A stretch of 32,233 bases of DNA from Candidatus Accumulibacter meliphilus (lineage in GTDB: Bacteria > Pseudomonadota > Gammaproteobacteria > Burkholderiales > Rhodocyclaceae): contig QPGA01000022.1 of NCBI GenBank assembly GCA_003332265.1, positions 1 to 32,233 on the forward strand, in the 5' to 3' direction. Made by a program: the position numbers and the translations under genes. Under the pieces are notes generated by a model. That model saw nothing but the letters and a program-made list of their open reading frames with translations, had not been told where the DNA came from and made no database searches. Below, piece by piece: positions 7,390 through 14,407 of the stretch (within the stretch, counting starts at the first letter, position 1; each line of letters opens with the position of its first letter).

Positions 7390-7971
7390 TCATTGGCCAT
7401 CGAGCAGCTGTTTGATATCGCTGGCGACGCTGTCGGCGGGCTCGCCGTGGCGGACCAGCAGTCGTAGCCGGCCCTGCGGGTCAAAGATGTAGCTGCCGGT
7501 GCTGTGGTCCATGGAGTAGGTGGCGGGCGTGCTGCCGGCTTGCTTGGCGTAGAAGACCTTGAACTCCTTGGCGGCGACAGCGGTGGCGTCGTCGTCGCCG
7601 CGCAGGCCGATGAAGCTCGGATCGAAGGCGGTGACGTAGCCGGACAGGAGTTGCGCGCTATCACGCTCCGGGTCGAGGGTGACGAAAAGGACTTGCACGC
7701 GACTGGCGCTGTCGCCGAGGCGCTTGAGCACGTCACGCATCGCCAGCAGTGTCGTCGGGCAAACGTCAGGACACTGGGTATAGCCGAAGAAGAGAACGAT
7801 CGCCTGGCCCTTGAAATCCGCCAGCTGGCGCGGCTTGCCGTTGTGGTCGGTCAAACTCAAGGTCTTGCCCCAATCGACGCCGGTGATGTCGCTGGACTTG
7901 AAAGCCACTGGCTGAGAACACGCCGAGAGCAGCAGGGAGATGGACAGGATCAGCGTCGAAAGGATTTTCAT
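7390..7971 (-). CDS. SCO1/SenC family lipoprotein, copper chaperone
   Basis: This 193-residue protein is a SCO-type thioredoxin-fold chaperone that loads copper into CuA. A lipobox (LSAC, lipid Cys18) anchors it to the membrane. The copper ligands are all visible: Cys67 and Cys71 in CPDVC, and His155 in MDHSTGSYIFD. GYTQCPDVCPTTL and FVTLDPERD are classic family segments. The frame stays open upstream to 8334 through a dispersed repeat, but the ATG at 7969-7971 gives the signal peptide, so that start is used. It is the second SCO gene in the window. Together with the partial one at the left edge it suggests two SCO proteins serving different oxidases or different steps. Confidence 0.92.
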   Translation of the reverse strand: MKILSTLILSISLLLSACSQPVAFKSSDITGVDWGKTLSLTDHNGKPRQLADFKGQAIVLFFGYTQCPDVCPTTLLAMRDVLKRLGDSASRVQVLFVTLDPERDSAQLLSGYVTAFDPSFIGLRGDDDATAVAAKEFKVFYAKQAGSTPATYSMDHSTGSYIFDPQGRLRLLVRHGEPADSVASDIKQLLDGQ

Positions 7972-8204
7972 GGTCGTCTTTGCTTGTCGCGAACGTCTGT
8001 TGTGCAGAGCGAGAAAGGTAGCGTTGGTCACTTGTTCGTTGCCCGTGGGTGGCCGGGGGAGCCTGCTGCGGCGGCGCTGGAGCGGCTGGCGTGGCGGTTT
8101 TCCGGTCGGGAAGGCTGCCTGTCCATCGTCGCCCGCCGTGGCCGACATCTTGCGCTCAGGCCGGCATTGTCCCGACCGCGCGGGCCTGCTGCCTTGATTC
8201 AGGT

Positions 8205-8329
8205 TAACGGTCATGACAAACGAGACACCCCGGATCATGAAAGTCATGACCGTTCCCCCTCTTCCCCAGACCCTTCTCCCGCAAGGGGAGAAGGGAGCTT
8301 CGTGAGTCGCATACGCGACTTTCACATTA
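8205..8329 (-). repeat. Dispersed three-hairpin repeat, copy 2 (reverse)
   Basis: This is the same element in reverse orientation, 234 bases upstream of the SCO start. Read on the minus strand it begins TAATGTGAAAG and ends with the ACGGTCATGAC partner arm and TTAA. Hairpin 1 has the loop GTAT, as in copy 4, while copies 1 and 3 have GCAA and GCCA with the same stem. It closely matches copy 4, which suggests two subtypes: copies 2 and 4, and copies 1 and 3. Confidence 0.93.
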
Positions 8330-8336
8330 ATCATTG

Positions 8337-8595
8337 TCAGGCATTCTGCAGCAGCAGCTCAAGGAAATTTCCCACCGCGTCGTGCTTGACGTCCATGCAG
8401 CGTCGCCGCGAACGGGCTCTTGCGATGGCTTCGACTTGGCGGATCGTCGCCTGGCCGGCGACAATGGCCTCATCCGGGATCGGTAGCAGAGCTTGCGGAC
8501 TACCGGCAATGATGGCGATCTGCGTCGCCGCTGTTCACAACGGTATTCGTTCCTTGACCGAAAGCTTGCCGGGGCCGCTGACGGCCAGTGCAGCG
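8337..8595 (-). pseudogene. Possible gene remnant between cytochrome c gene and repeat
   Basis: On the minus strand a single frame can be followed from just past the cytochrome stop to a TGA at 8337-8339, with one internal TGA. The first part reads VGAALAVSGPGKLSV, which recalls the C-terminal end of DoxX-like membrane proteins. After the stop it continues for about 60 codons and ends GNFLELLLQNA. No good start codon or ribosome site is visible. The repeat begins within ten bases of the final stop. I regard this as decayed coding sequence; the original gene is not identified. Confidence 0.25.
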
Positions 8596-8596
8596 C

Positions 8597-9019
8597 CTAC
8601 TTCTGCTGCATGCGGTTGAGGTAATCGATCAGCGCCAACAGGCGTCCGCGGACAGAGGAATTGGCGTTGTGTTGCATCTCGAAGTAGTGCTCGGCGGCTT
8701 TGAGCTGATAATCTTTTCCCCAGATCAACATCTCACTCGATCCGTGCGCCTTGACCTCTTTTCGTCCTTCGATCACGCTATAGACACTGTCGAAGGGAAA
8801 AACCCCGCCGTTGTTCTTGCTCAGTCGTGACAGGTCCGGTGGCGTCACGTTGAGGAGGCTGGCATAAGGCCCAGCCTTGAGATCCTTACCATGGCAGAGA
8901 ATGCAGTTTGATTCGTACTCGTTTTTGCCGATGTCGGCCGGTTCTGCTGCCACGCTACTTCCCGGCCCGCCACAGAACAATGCCAACATGATCGCGCAAC
9001 GATTCCCCAGCCTCTTCAT
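8597..9019 (-). CDS. Small periplasmic monohaem cytochrome c
   Basis: The 140-residue product has a signal peptide (to about VAAEP) and one haem c site, Cys39-Ile-Leu-Cys42-His43 followed by Gly. A downstream AHGSSEMLIWG segment supplies the probable axial Met, as in class I cytochromes where Met precedes a Trp-Gly pair. The rest is helical with a C-terminal RLLALIDYLNRMQ. It would be a soluble electron carrier. A CuA-bearing enzyme, an obvious acceptor, is encoded about 5 kb away, but direct pairing is inference. The ATG at 9017-9019 gives the signal peptide. No terminator is evident in the 270 bases upstream, which contain a T7 run near 9085 and no convincing gene. Confidence 0.88.
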   Translation of the reverse strand: MKRLGNRCAIMLALFCGGPGSSVAAEPADIGKNEYESNCILCHGKDLKAGPYASLLNVTPPDLSRLSKNNGGVFPFDSVYSVIEGRKEVKAHGSSEMLIWGKDYQLKAAEHYFEMQHNANSSVRGRLLALIDYLNRMQQK

Positions 9020-9291
9020 CAGCCTGCTTCCCCTCTCATTGGTTCATTTCCTCGGTGTCTCGCCGGCGGCCGCAAGGCCCTCGTTTTTTTCGCCATCGCG
9101 AAGCAGAATGATAGGCACAATGGCGGCCACCGGCAACAGAAGGGCGGCCGGCACTGGCTTTCCCGGACGGCGAGCACCTCTGCCGAGACGAAATGCCGCA
9201 TCCGGATGTCGCTGGGGCGGCTTACAATGACGCCCTTTCGAGCGCCGCTCGGTGCTCACTGAGCTAGGCAGAGTTGGCGGAGTTGAGCGAA

Positions 9292-10068
9292 ATGTCGGGC
9301 CAGGTGCATCGCACAGCGGGGTACTTCGAACTGCCGGAAGAGCGCAGGCCGCCTTTCTGGCGGCCGGCTGTGCTCGTTCTGCTGGTCCTGGGCGTGCACC
9401 TGAGCGGCCTGTTTCTCGCTTTTGGAATGGTCAGCGGGCACACCCCTCCGGAGCCCTTGCCGGTGCTGACCGTGCGCGTTCTGGAACTCGCCCCGGTGCT
9501 GGCGAAAGTCGAAGAAAGCAGGACGGTCGAACCGCCAAAGATGGCCAAGGCGCTGGAACCGCCAGCCGCGGTGGCGCCGCCAGCTCCCGTCAAGGCGCCG
9601 AAAAAGCTCCGCCAGCAGAAGCCGGCGCGCGCATTGCCGGTGCCTGCGAAAAAGCTATTGCCGACGCCGCCAGCGCTACTGACGGCGGCGCCTACGGCAG
9701 CTGCGGCGAGTTCTTTCGCCGTCGCGCCGCAAGCAGCGTCGCCGGCAGTGGCGTCGCCGCTGGCGCTTGCAGCGCCTCTGCCAGTGGTCGGGGCGCGCTT
9801 CGACGCCGACTACCTGCGCAACCCGCCGCCCGTCTATCCGCCGGCCTCGCGGCGACTGGGTGAGGAGGGGCGTGTTGTGCTGCGCGTCATGGTCAGCGCC
9901 GAGGGCCTGCCGCTGAGCGTCGAAGTCAAACAGGCGAGCGGTTTTCGGCGCCTGGACGAAGCAGCCATGGCGGCTGTCGAACGTTGGCGATTCGTCCCCG
10001 CCAGACGCGGCGCGACGGCCATCGAGTCGTCAGTGCTGGTACCGCTACAATTCACGCTCAAGGGTTGA
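9292..10068 (+). CDS. tonB: TonB energy-transducing protein
   Basis: TonB links the inner-membrane proton motive force, harvested by ExbB-ExbD, to outer-membrane receptors. The 258-residue product has one N-terminal membrane helix (about residues 24-46), a long Pro/Ala/Lys-rich periplasmic spacer (about 55-165) and a C-terminal TonB domain with PPVYPPASRRLGEEGRVVLR and a final AVERWRFVPAR. A TTG at 9274 would add six residues, but the ATG at 9292 has GGAG at a good distance, so it is preferred. exbB follows after 20 bases and exbD after that, forming a complete tonB-exbB-exbD operon. Iron uptake genes lie about 19 kb away; no clear Fur box is seen directly upstream. Confidence 0.93.
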   Translation: MSGQVHRTAGYFELPEERRPPFWRPAVLVLLVLGVHLSGLFLAFGMVSGHTPPEPLPVLTVRVLELAPVLAKVEESRTVEPPKMAKALEPPAAVAPPAPVKAPKKLRQQKPARALPVPAKKLLPTPPALLTAAPTAAAASSFAVAPQAASPAVASPLALAAPLPVVGARFDADYLRNPPPVYPPASRRLGEEGRVVLRVMVSAEGLPLSVEVKQASGFRRLDEAAMAAVERWRFVPARRGATAIESSVLVPLQFTLKG

Positions 10069-10088
10069 ACCGGAAAGTAGAAGAGACT

Positions 10089-10823
10089 ATGCGAATGGAG
10101 TTGGGATTGGCGCAGTTCTGGGCGCAGGGCGATGTGGTGACGCATTCGGTGGCGACACTTTTGGTGTTGCTGTCAGTGCTCAGCTGGTATGTGATTGCCA
10201 CCAAAGCCTACGCTGTCTGGCAGGCCAAGCGTTGTCATGCGCGCGCACTGGCCTCGTTCTGGGGGGCGCCTAGCCTGCCGGCGGCGATCGAGGCGATCCG
10301 GCTGGAGGATCGCACCGGCATTTTCACCAGCATGGCGGTTGCCGGCGCCAACGCCGCCGGCTTGCATCACCAGCACTCCGATCGCGGCATCGGCGCCGGG
10401 GTCAGCGTCAGCGAGTTTGTCACGCGCTCGCTGCGCAGCCAGATCGTTGAAGCACAGGCCAGCATCGAATCCGGACTCACCTTCCTGGCATCGGTGGGCT
10501 CGACGGCGCCGTTCATCGGCCTGTTCGGGACCGTCTGGGGAATCTACCACGCTCTGGTCGGTCTCTCGGGCGCCACCCAGGTGGTCCTCGACAAAGTCGC
10601 CGGCCCGGTTGGCGAGGCGCTGATCATGACCGCCGGTGGCCTCTTCGTGGCGATTCCTGCGGTGCTCGCCTACAACGCCTTCACCCGCGGCAATCGCCTG
10701 ACGCTGGCGCGCCTGGACGGCTTTGCGCATGACCTGCACGCCTACCTGACCACTGGTCTGCGTGGCCGGCCCGGTGACAAGCTGGTCGATCTGGGTGCCG
10801 TTCGTGCCGGGCGTAGCGCCTGA
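10089..10823 (+). CDS. exbB: ExbB, MotA/TolQ/ExbB-family proton channel
   Basis: ExbB forms the pentameric inner-membrane channel that, with ExbD, drives TonB. The 244-residue product has a first helix at about residues 20-40 (LLVLLSVLSWYVIATK) and two later helices. The family core is clear in LTFLASVGSTAPFIGLFGTVWGIYHAL and GEALIMTAGGLFVAIPAVLAYN. The ATG at 10089 starts at the normal N-terminus; the frame is open to 9984, inside tonB, but the extra part is not coding. exbD follows after 14 bases. The acidic periplasmic face and the TAPFIGLFGTVWGI motif separate it from MotA. Confidence 0.94.
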   Translation: MRMELGLAQFWAQGDVVTHSVATLLVLLSVLSWYVIATKAYAVWQAKRCHARALASFWGAPSLPAAIEAIRLEDRTGIFTSMAVAGANAAGLHHQHSDRGIGAGVSVSEFVTRSLRSQIVEAQASIESGLTFLASVGSTAPFIGLFGTVWGIYHALVGLSGATQVVLDKVAGPVGEALIMTAGGLFVAIPAVLAYNAFTRGNRLTLARLDGFAHDLHAYLTTGLRGRPGDKLVDLGAVRAGRSA

Positions 10824-10837
10824 ACAGGGGAGGCAGC

Positions 10838-11254
10838 ATGGCATTCGGTTCATTCGAAAACAGTGGCAGCAGCCAGCCGATGGCGGAAATCAATACCACG
10901 CCGCTGGTCGACGTGATGCTGGTGCTGCTGGTGATCTTCATCATCACCGCACCGCTCTTTCACGAAGCGCTGCCGATCGACCTGCCGCGCGTCGATGCCA
11001 GCCGGCTCGATGATCCACCGCAGGTGTTGTCGGTGGCCATCGACGCCGCCGGTGACGTCTTCATCGACGGCCAGGCGGTCGAGCGTAGTGAAATGGCGGC
11101 ACGCTTCGTGGCCATCAACGCCGGTGGCGGGCAGCCCGAGCTACATCTGCGCGCCGACCGTGGAACGCGCTACGAGCGTGTCACCGAGGTGCTTGCCGAC
11201 GCGCAGCGTGCGGGTCTGGTGAAAATCGCCTTCGTGACCGAGCCGACGCCCTAG
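10838..11254 (+). CDS. exbD: ExbD, TolR/ExbD-family proton channel partner
   Basis: ExbD supplies the proton-carrying Asp inside the ExbB pentamer. The 138-residue product has the signature INTTPLVDVMLVLLVIF, in which the Asp of LVDVML is the conserved membrane residue, followed by a single helix to about residue 42. The periplasmic domain ends with the expected LHLRADRGTRYERVTEVLADAQRAG segment. A GGGGAGG ribosome site lies seven bases before the ATG. It is the last gene of the tonB operon. A weak GCCCG/CGGGC inverted repeat follows the stop, without a T run. Confidence 0.94.
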   Translation: MAFGSFENSGSSQPMAEINTTPLVDVMLVLLVIFIITAPLFHEALPIDLPRVDASRLDDPPQVLSVAIDAAGDVFIDGQAVERSEMAARFVAINAGGGQPELHLRADRGTRYERVTEVLADAQRAGLVKIAFVTEPTP

Positions 11255-11338
11255 CCCGTGGGTCTGCGGGCCCGTTGCCAGCCTGGACAGCCGCGCTTGG
11301 CAAAGTGCAGGGCGCTGTCGTCGAAAACGAGTTGCGGG

Positions 11339-11367
11339 TTGACAGCAGCCGCAAGCATCCGGATAAT
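11339..11367 (+). promoter_or_regulatory. Strong sigma-70 promoter for tRNA-Gly
   Basis: A perfect -35 TTGACA (11339-11344) is followed after exactly 17 bases by GATAAT (11362-11367). The tRNA-Gly begins about 80 bases downstream. Box sequence and spacing are near consensus, as expected for a stable RNA gene. Confidence 0.8.
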
Positions 11368-11447
11368 GCGCCGCGCTGGTGGTCGCGAATCTTTCGATTC
11401 GTAGCGGGTCTTCCCGACGCGTCGAGCGGCGCCAGAAATGCTTCCAA

Positions 11448-11523
11448 GCGGGAGTAGCTCAGTTGGTAGAGCGATACCTTGCCAAGGTATAGGTCGAGAG
11501 TTCGAGACTCTTCTCCCGCTCCA
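11448..11523 (+). tRNA. tRNA-Gly (GCC anticodon)
   Basis: The 76-base cloverleaf starts GCGGGAG, pairs with CTCCCGC at the 3' end and has an encoded CCA. The D-loop (AGCTCAGTTGGTAGAGC), the anticodon arm with loop TTGCCAA (anticodon GCC) and the T-arm (GTTCGAGAC) are all regular. A strong promoter lies upstream and a perfect terminator follows. Confidence 0.97.
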
Positions 11524-11530
11524 GATATCG

Positions 11531-11566
11531 AAGGGAAAGTGCTTAAGGCACTTTCCCTTTCTTTCA
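11531..11566 (+). terminator. Intrinsic terminator after tRNA-Gly
   Basis: A perfect 12-bp stem (AAGGGAAAGTGC/GCACTTTCCCTT) with a 5-base loop is followed by a T-rich tract (TTTCTTTCATTT). It lies eight bases past the tRNA CCA. Confidence 0.88.
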
Positions 11567-11578
11567 TTTCGGGGCAGG

Positions 11579-11584
11579 TATAAT
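11579..11584 (+). promoter_or_regulatory. -10 element for tRNA-Leu
   Basis: A consensus TATAAT sits between the tRNA-Gly terminator and the tRNA-Leu, which begins ten bases after it. The -35 region at the 17-base spacing is poor. The terminator upstream implies that tRNA-Leu needs its own promoter. Confidence 0.55.
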
Positions 11585-11594
11585 GGCCTGCATC

Positions 11595-11678
11595 GCCCGG
11601 ATGGTGGAATAGGTAGACACAAGAGACTTAAAATCTCTCGGCCTTGCGGCTGTGCCGGTTCGATCCCGGCTCCGGGCA
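11595..11678 (+). tRNA. tRNA-Leu (UAA anticodon), no encoded CCA
   Basis: The acceptor arms GCCCGGA and TCCGGGC pair perfectly. The anticodon stem AGAGA/TCTCT encloses CTTAAAA, giving anticodon UAA. A long variable arm (GGCCTTGCGGCTGT region) and the T-arm with GGTTCGATCCC identify a class II leucine tRNA. After the discriminator A the genome reads CGA rather than CCA, so CCA must be added after transcription. This contrasts with the adjacent tRNA-Gly, which encodes CCA. Confidence 0.95.
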
Positions 11679-11715
11679 CGATCCCTTTACTGCAGGCTTT
11701 CTGCGCTGGTTCCCG

Positions 11716-12216
11716 ATGATCATTTTCGATCTTTCCTGTCAGCACGAGCATCGCTTCGAAGGCTGGTTCCAGTCGCGCGAGGATTTCGACAGCCAGTCAT
11801 CGCGTTCGCTGATCAGCTGCCCGGACTGTGGTTCGCTGCAGGTTCGTCGGGTGCCGTCGGCGCTGCATGTGGGTCGTCAGTCGAAGAGCTTGGAAGTGGT
11901 CCCGCCACCCATGCCACCCAGGCCACCCATGTCAGCCGCGTCAAGCGCGGCAGTCCCCGCGCCAGTTCCGCCATCGCCGGCGATCGATCCGCGTGCCGGC
12001 GCGCGCTCCTCCCTGCAACAACTGACAACCATGCTGCTTGCGAATTGCGAGGACGTCGGCGAGCACTTCGCCGAAGAGGCCAGAAAGATCCACTACCTGG
12101 AGACGCCAGAGCGCTCGATTCGCGGGCAGGCGAGCAACGAGGAATATGAGGCATTGCGTGAGGAAGGGATCGAAGTCCTCCGTTTGCCGCGCCTGAAAGT
12201 GAAAGACCTGCACTGA
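11716..12216 (+). CDS. DUF1178 family zinc-ribbon-like protein
   Basis: The 166-residue product begins MIIFDLSCQHEHRFEGWF and continues with a CPDCGS knuckle (about residues 35-40). The Cys8, His and CxxC pattern of DUF1178 suggests a small metal-binding ribbon. A Pro/Ala-rich linker with PPMPPRPPM follows (about 58-95). The C-terminal part is the conserved helical block with CEDVGEHFAEEARKIHY and a GQASNEEYEALREEGIEV segment, both hallmarks of the family. Function is unknown. The frame runs back into the tRNA-Leu gene; the ATG at 11716 matches the family N-terminus. It starts 37 bases after the tRNA and may share its transcript. Confidence 0.85.
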   Translation: MIIFDLSCQHEHRFEGWFQSREDFDSQSSRSLISCPDCGSLQVRRVPSALHVGRQSKSLEVVPPPMPPRPPMSAASSAAVPAPVPPSPAIDPRAGARSSLQQLTTMLLANCEDVGEHFAEEARKIHYLETPERSIRGQASNEEYEALREEGIEVLRLPRLKVKDLH

Positions 12217-12241
12217 TATACGGCCGATGGCCAGCTGTTGC

Positions 12242-12256
12242 GCGACTATCACATTA
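12242..12256 (-). repeat. 15-bp scrap matching one end of the dispersed repeat
   Basis: GCGACTATCACATTA differs by one base from GCGACTTTCACATTA, the 5' end of the dispersed repeat read in reverse. No other part of the element is present here. It lies directly before the ribosome site of frmA. It could be a truncated copy or a chance match. Confidence 0.4.
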
Positions 12257-12276
12257 ACGATTGAGGAGAGTTGTCG

Positions 12277-13389
12277 ATGATCAAAGCACGTGCTGCCATT
12301 GCCTGGGCGGCTGGGCAGCCGCTGGAAATCACCGAAGTCGACGTCGAGGCGCCGCGTAGCGGCGAGGTGCTGGTGCGCATCGTCGCTAGCGGCGTTTGCC
12401 ATACCGATGCGTTTACGCTCTCCGGTGCCGATCCCGAAGGGATTTTTCCAAGCATTCTTGGCCACGAGGGCGGCGGCGTCGTCGAGGCCATCGGGCCCGG
12501 CGTGACTTCGGTCGCGGTCGGTGATCACGTGATTCCGCTGTACACGCCCGAGTGCGGGCAATGCAAGTTCTGTACCTCGGGAAAGACCAATCTCTGCCAG
12601 GCGATTCGCGCCACGCAGGGTAGGGGCCTGATGCCCGACGGCAGCAGCCGCTTTGCGCACCGGGGCAAGCCGATTTTCCATTACATGGGCACCTCGACCT
12701 TCAGCGAGTACACCGTGTTGCCGGAAATCTCGCTGGCCAGGATCGCCAAGGATGCGCCGCTGGAGAAAGTCTGCCTGCTCGGCTGTGGTGTGACCACCGG
12801 CATCGGTGCGGTGGTTAATACTGCCAAGGTCGAGCCGGGGGCAACGGTGGCGATTTTTGGCCTCGGCGGTATCGGCCTCTCCGCAGTGATCGGTGCGGTG
12901 ATGGCCAGGGCGGCGCGGATCATTGCCATCGACACCAACCCCGGAAAGTTTGCCATTGCCCGGCAACTGGGGGCGACCGACTGCATCGATCCGGCGGATT
13001 ACGACCGCCCGATTCAGGAAGTGATCGTGGACCTGACCGATGGTGGCGTCGACTACTCGTTCGAGTGCATCGGCAACGTCAAGGTGATGCGCGCGGCGCT
13101 CGAGTGCTGTCACAAGGGCTGGGGCGAAGCGGTGATCATCGGGGTCGCTGGCGCTGGCGAGGAAATCTCGACGCGACCCTTCCAGCTGGTGACGGGCCGC
13201 GTCTGGCGGGGTTCGGCGTTTGGCGGCGTGCGTGGCCGCAGCGAGCTGCCCGGCTATGTCGCCCGCGCGCAAAACGGCGAGATTCCGCTCGACACCTTCA
13301 TCACCCATACCATGGGCCTGGAGGACATCAACCACGCTTTCGAGCTGATGCACGCCGGCAAGAGCATCCGTTCGGTGATCCATTTCTGA
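12277..13389 (+). CDS. frmA: S-(hydroxymethyl)glutathione dehydrogenase (class III alcohol dehydrogenase)
   Basis: This enzyme oxidises the spontaneous adduct of formaldehyde and glutathione to S-formylglutathione with NAD+. The 370-residue length is normal. The catalytic zinc region is seen in [17 protein letters not shown] and [15 protein letters not shown]. The structural zinc cysteines are in [15 protein letters not shown], and the NAD-binding fold has [14 protein letters not shown]. The start with GAGGAG eight bases upstream is the ATG at 12277; a TTG at 12271 would add two residues. The next gene, S-formylglutathione hydrolase, begins five bases after the stop, so the two form a complete glutathione-dependent formaldehyde detoxification operon. 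No FrmR-type regulator is adjacent. Confidence 0.96.
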   Translation: MIKARAAIAWAAGQPLEITEVDVEAPRSGEVLVRIVASGVCHTDAFTLSGADPEGIFPSILGHEGGGVVEAIGPGVTSVAVGDHVIPLYTPECGQCKFCTSGKTNLCQAIRATQGRGLMPDGSSRFAHRGKPIFHYMGTSTFSEYTVLPEISLARIAKDAPLEKVCLLGCGVTTGIGAVVNTAKVEPGATVAIFGLGGIGLSAVIGAVMARAARIIAIDTNPGKFAIARQLGATDCIDPADYDRPIQEVIVDLTDGGVDYSFECIGNVKVMRAALECCHKGWGEAVIIGVAGAGEEISTRPFQLVTGRVWRGSAFGGVRGRSELPGYVARAQNGEIPLDTFITHTMGLEDINHAFELMHAGKSIRSVIHF

Positions 13390-13394
13390 CGGTC

Positions 13395-14255
13395 ATGACG
13401 GTCACTGCCGGGGCGCTCGAAGAGATCGCTGGCAATCGCTGTTTCGATGGCTGGCAGCGCCGTTATCGGCATTACTCGGCGACGCTGCGCTGCGCGATGG
13501 TGTTTGCCGTCTATCTGCCGCCACAGGCCGAAAGCGGCAAGGTGCCGGCGCTGTACTGGCTTTCCGGCTTGACCTGCAGCGATGAGAACTTCGTCCAGAA
13601 AGCGGGCGCTCAGCGCCTGGCGGCCGAACTGGGCGTGGCCATCGTCGCCCCCGACACCAGCCCGCGTGGCGCGCAGGTACCGGGCGACCCGGAAGGCGCC
13701 TGGGATTTCGGCCACGGCGCCGGTTTCTACCTCAACGCCACACAGCAGCCGTGGGCCGAGAACTATCGGATGCACGACTACGTGGTCTGGGAGTTGCCGG
13801 CGCTGATCGAAGAGCTGCTGCCGATCGACGCGCGGCGCGGCATCAGCGGTCACTCGATGGGCGGTCACGGGGCGCTGATCTGTGCGCTGCGCAACCCCGG
13901 CCGTTATCGCTCGCTGTCGGCTTTTGCACCGATCAGCCACGCGCTCGACAGCCCCTGGGGGCAGAAAGCTTTCGCCCGCTATCTCGGTGAAGATCGAGCC
14001 AGCTGGAAAGAGTGGGATGCTTGCGAATTGATCGCCAAAGGCGGCGAGCGCCTGCCTCTGTTGGTCGATCAGGGCGCGGCCGACGGTTTTCTGGTCGCGC
14101 AACTCCAGCCCGAGATGTTGCGCCAGGCTTGCGTGGCTGCCGGCCATCCGCTCCGCCTGCGGGTGCACCCCGCTTACGACCACAGCTACTTCTTCATCGC
14201 CAGCTTCATCGACGATCACCTGCGCCATCACGCCCTGGCCTTGCTCGCCCCCTGA
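13395..14255 (+). CDS. frmB: S-formylglutathione hydrolase
   Basis: This alpha/beta-hydrolase esterase D-type enzyme splits S-formylglutathione to formate and glutathione, the second step after FrmA. The 286-residue product has the nucleophile elbow GHSMGGHGAL, the family segment LYWLSGLTCSDENFVQKAGAQ near the N-terminus, and PAYDHSYFFIASF, which carries the catalytic His, near the C-terminus. The catalytic Asp is probably in DQGAADGFL. The ATG at 13395 is close to the frmA stop but has no good ribosome site, so translation may depend on coupling to frmA. The start lies in a small palindromic sequence (GGTCATGACGG) that recalls one arm of the dispersed repeat. Confidence 0.94.
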   Translation: MTVTAGALEEIAGNRCFDGWQRRYRHYSATLRCAMVFAVYLPPQAESGKVPALYWLSGLTCSDENFVQKAGAQRLAAELGVAIVAPDTSPRGAQVPGDPEGAWDFGHGAGFYLNATQQPWAENYRMHDYVVWELPALIEELLPIDARRGISGHSMGGHGALICALRNPGRYRSLSAFAPISHALDSPWGQKAFARYLGEDRASWKEWDACELIAKGGERLPLLVDQGAADGFLVAQLQPEMLRQACVAAGHPLRLRVHPAYDHSYFFIASFIDDHLRHHALALLAP

Positions 14256-14282
14256 GCCGATCGACGGCTGCCGGCGCTGGCT

Positions 14283-14407
14283 TAATGTGAAAGTCGCGCC
14301 AGCGACTCACGAAACTCCCTTCTCCCCTCGCGGGAGAAGGGTCAGGGGAAGAGGGGGACGGTCATGACTTTCATGATCAGGGGTGTCTCGACATGTCGTG
14401 ACCGTTA
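14283..14407 (+). repeat. Dispersed three-hairpin repeat, copy 3 (forward)
   Basis: This copy runs from TAATGTGAAAG to GACCGTTA between convergent frmB and the HDOD-REC-GGDEF gene. Hairpin 1 has loop GCCA, and hairpin 2 is intact. In hairpin 3 the right arm reads GTCGTGACCGT, so an A-T pair is replaced by a G-T wobble and pairing is kept. The final TTA is the TAA stop of the gene on the minus strand. Confidence 0.93.

Noticed and set aside
7972-8334. N-terminal extension of the SCO protein
   Set aside because: The extension is translated repeat sequence; the lipoprotein signal starts at the ATG at 7971.
9044-9259. 71-residue minus-strand frame with a hydrophobic stretch upstream of the cytochrome gene
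   Set aside because: It has a basic low-complexity N-terminus and no good ribosome site, and overlaps another open frame; not enough support for a gene.
13389-13406. Fifth copy of the dispersed repeat at the frmB start
   Set aside because: Only the GGTCATGAC palindrome is shared; the rest of the element is absent.
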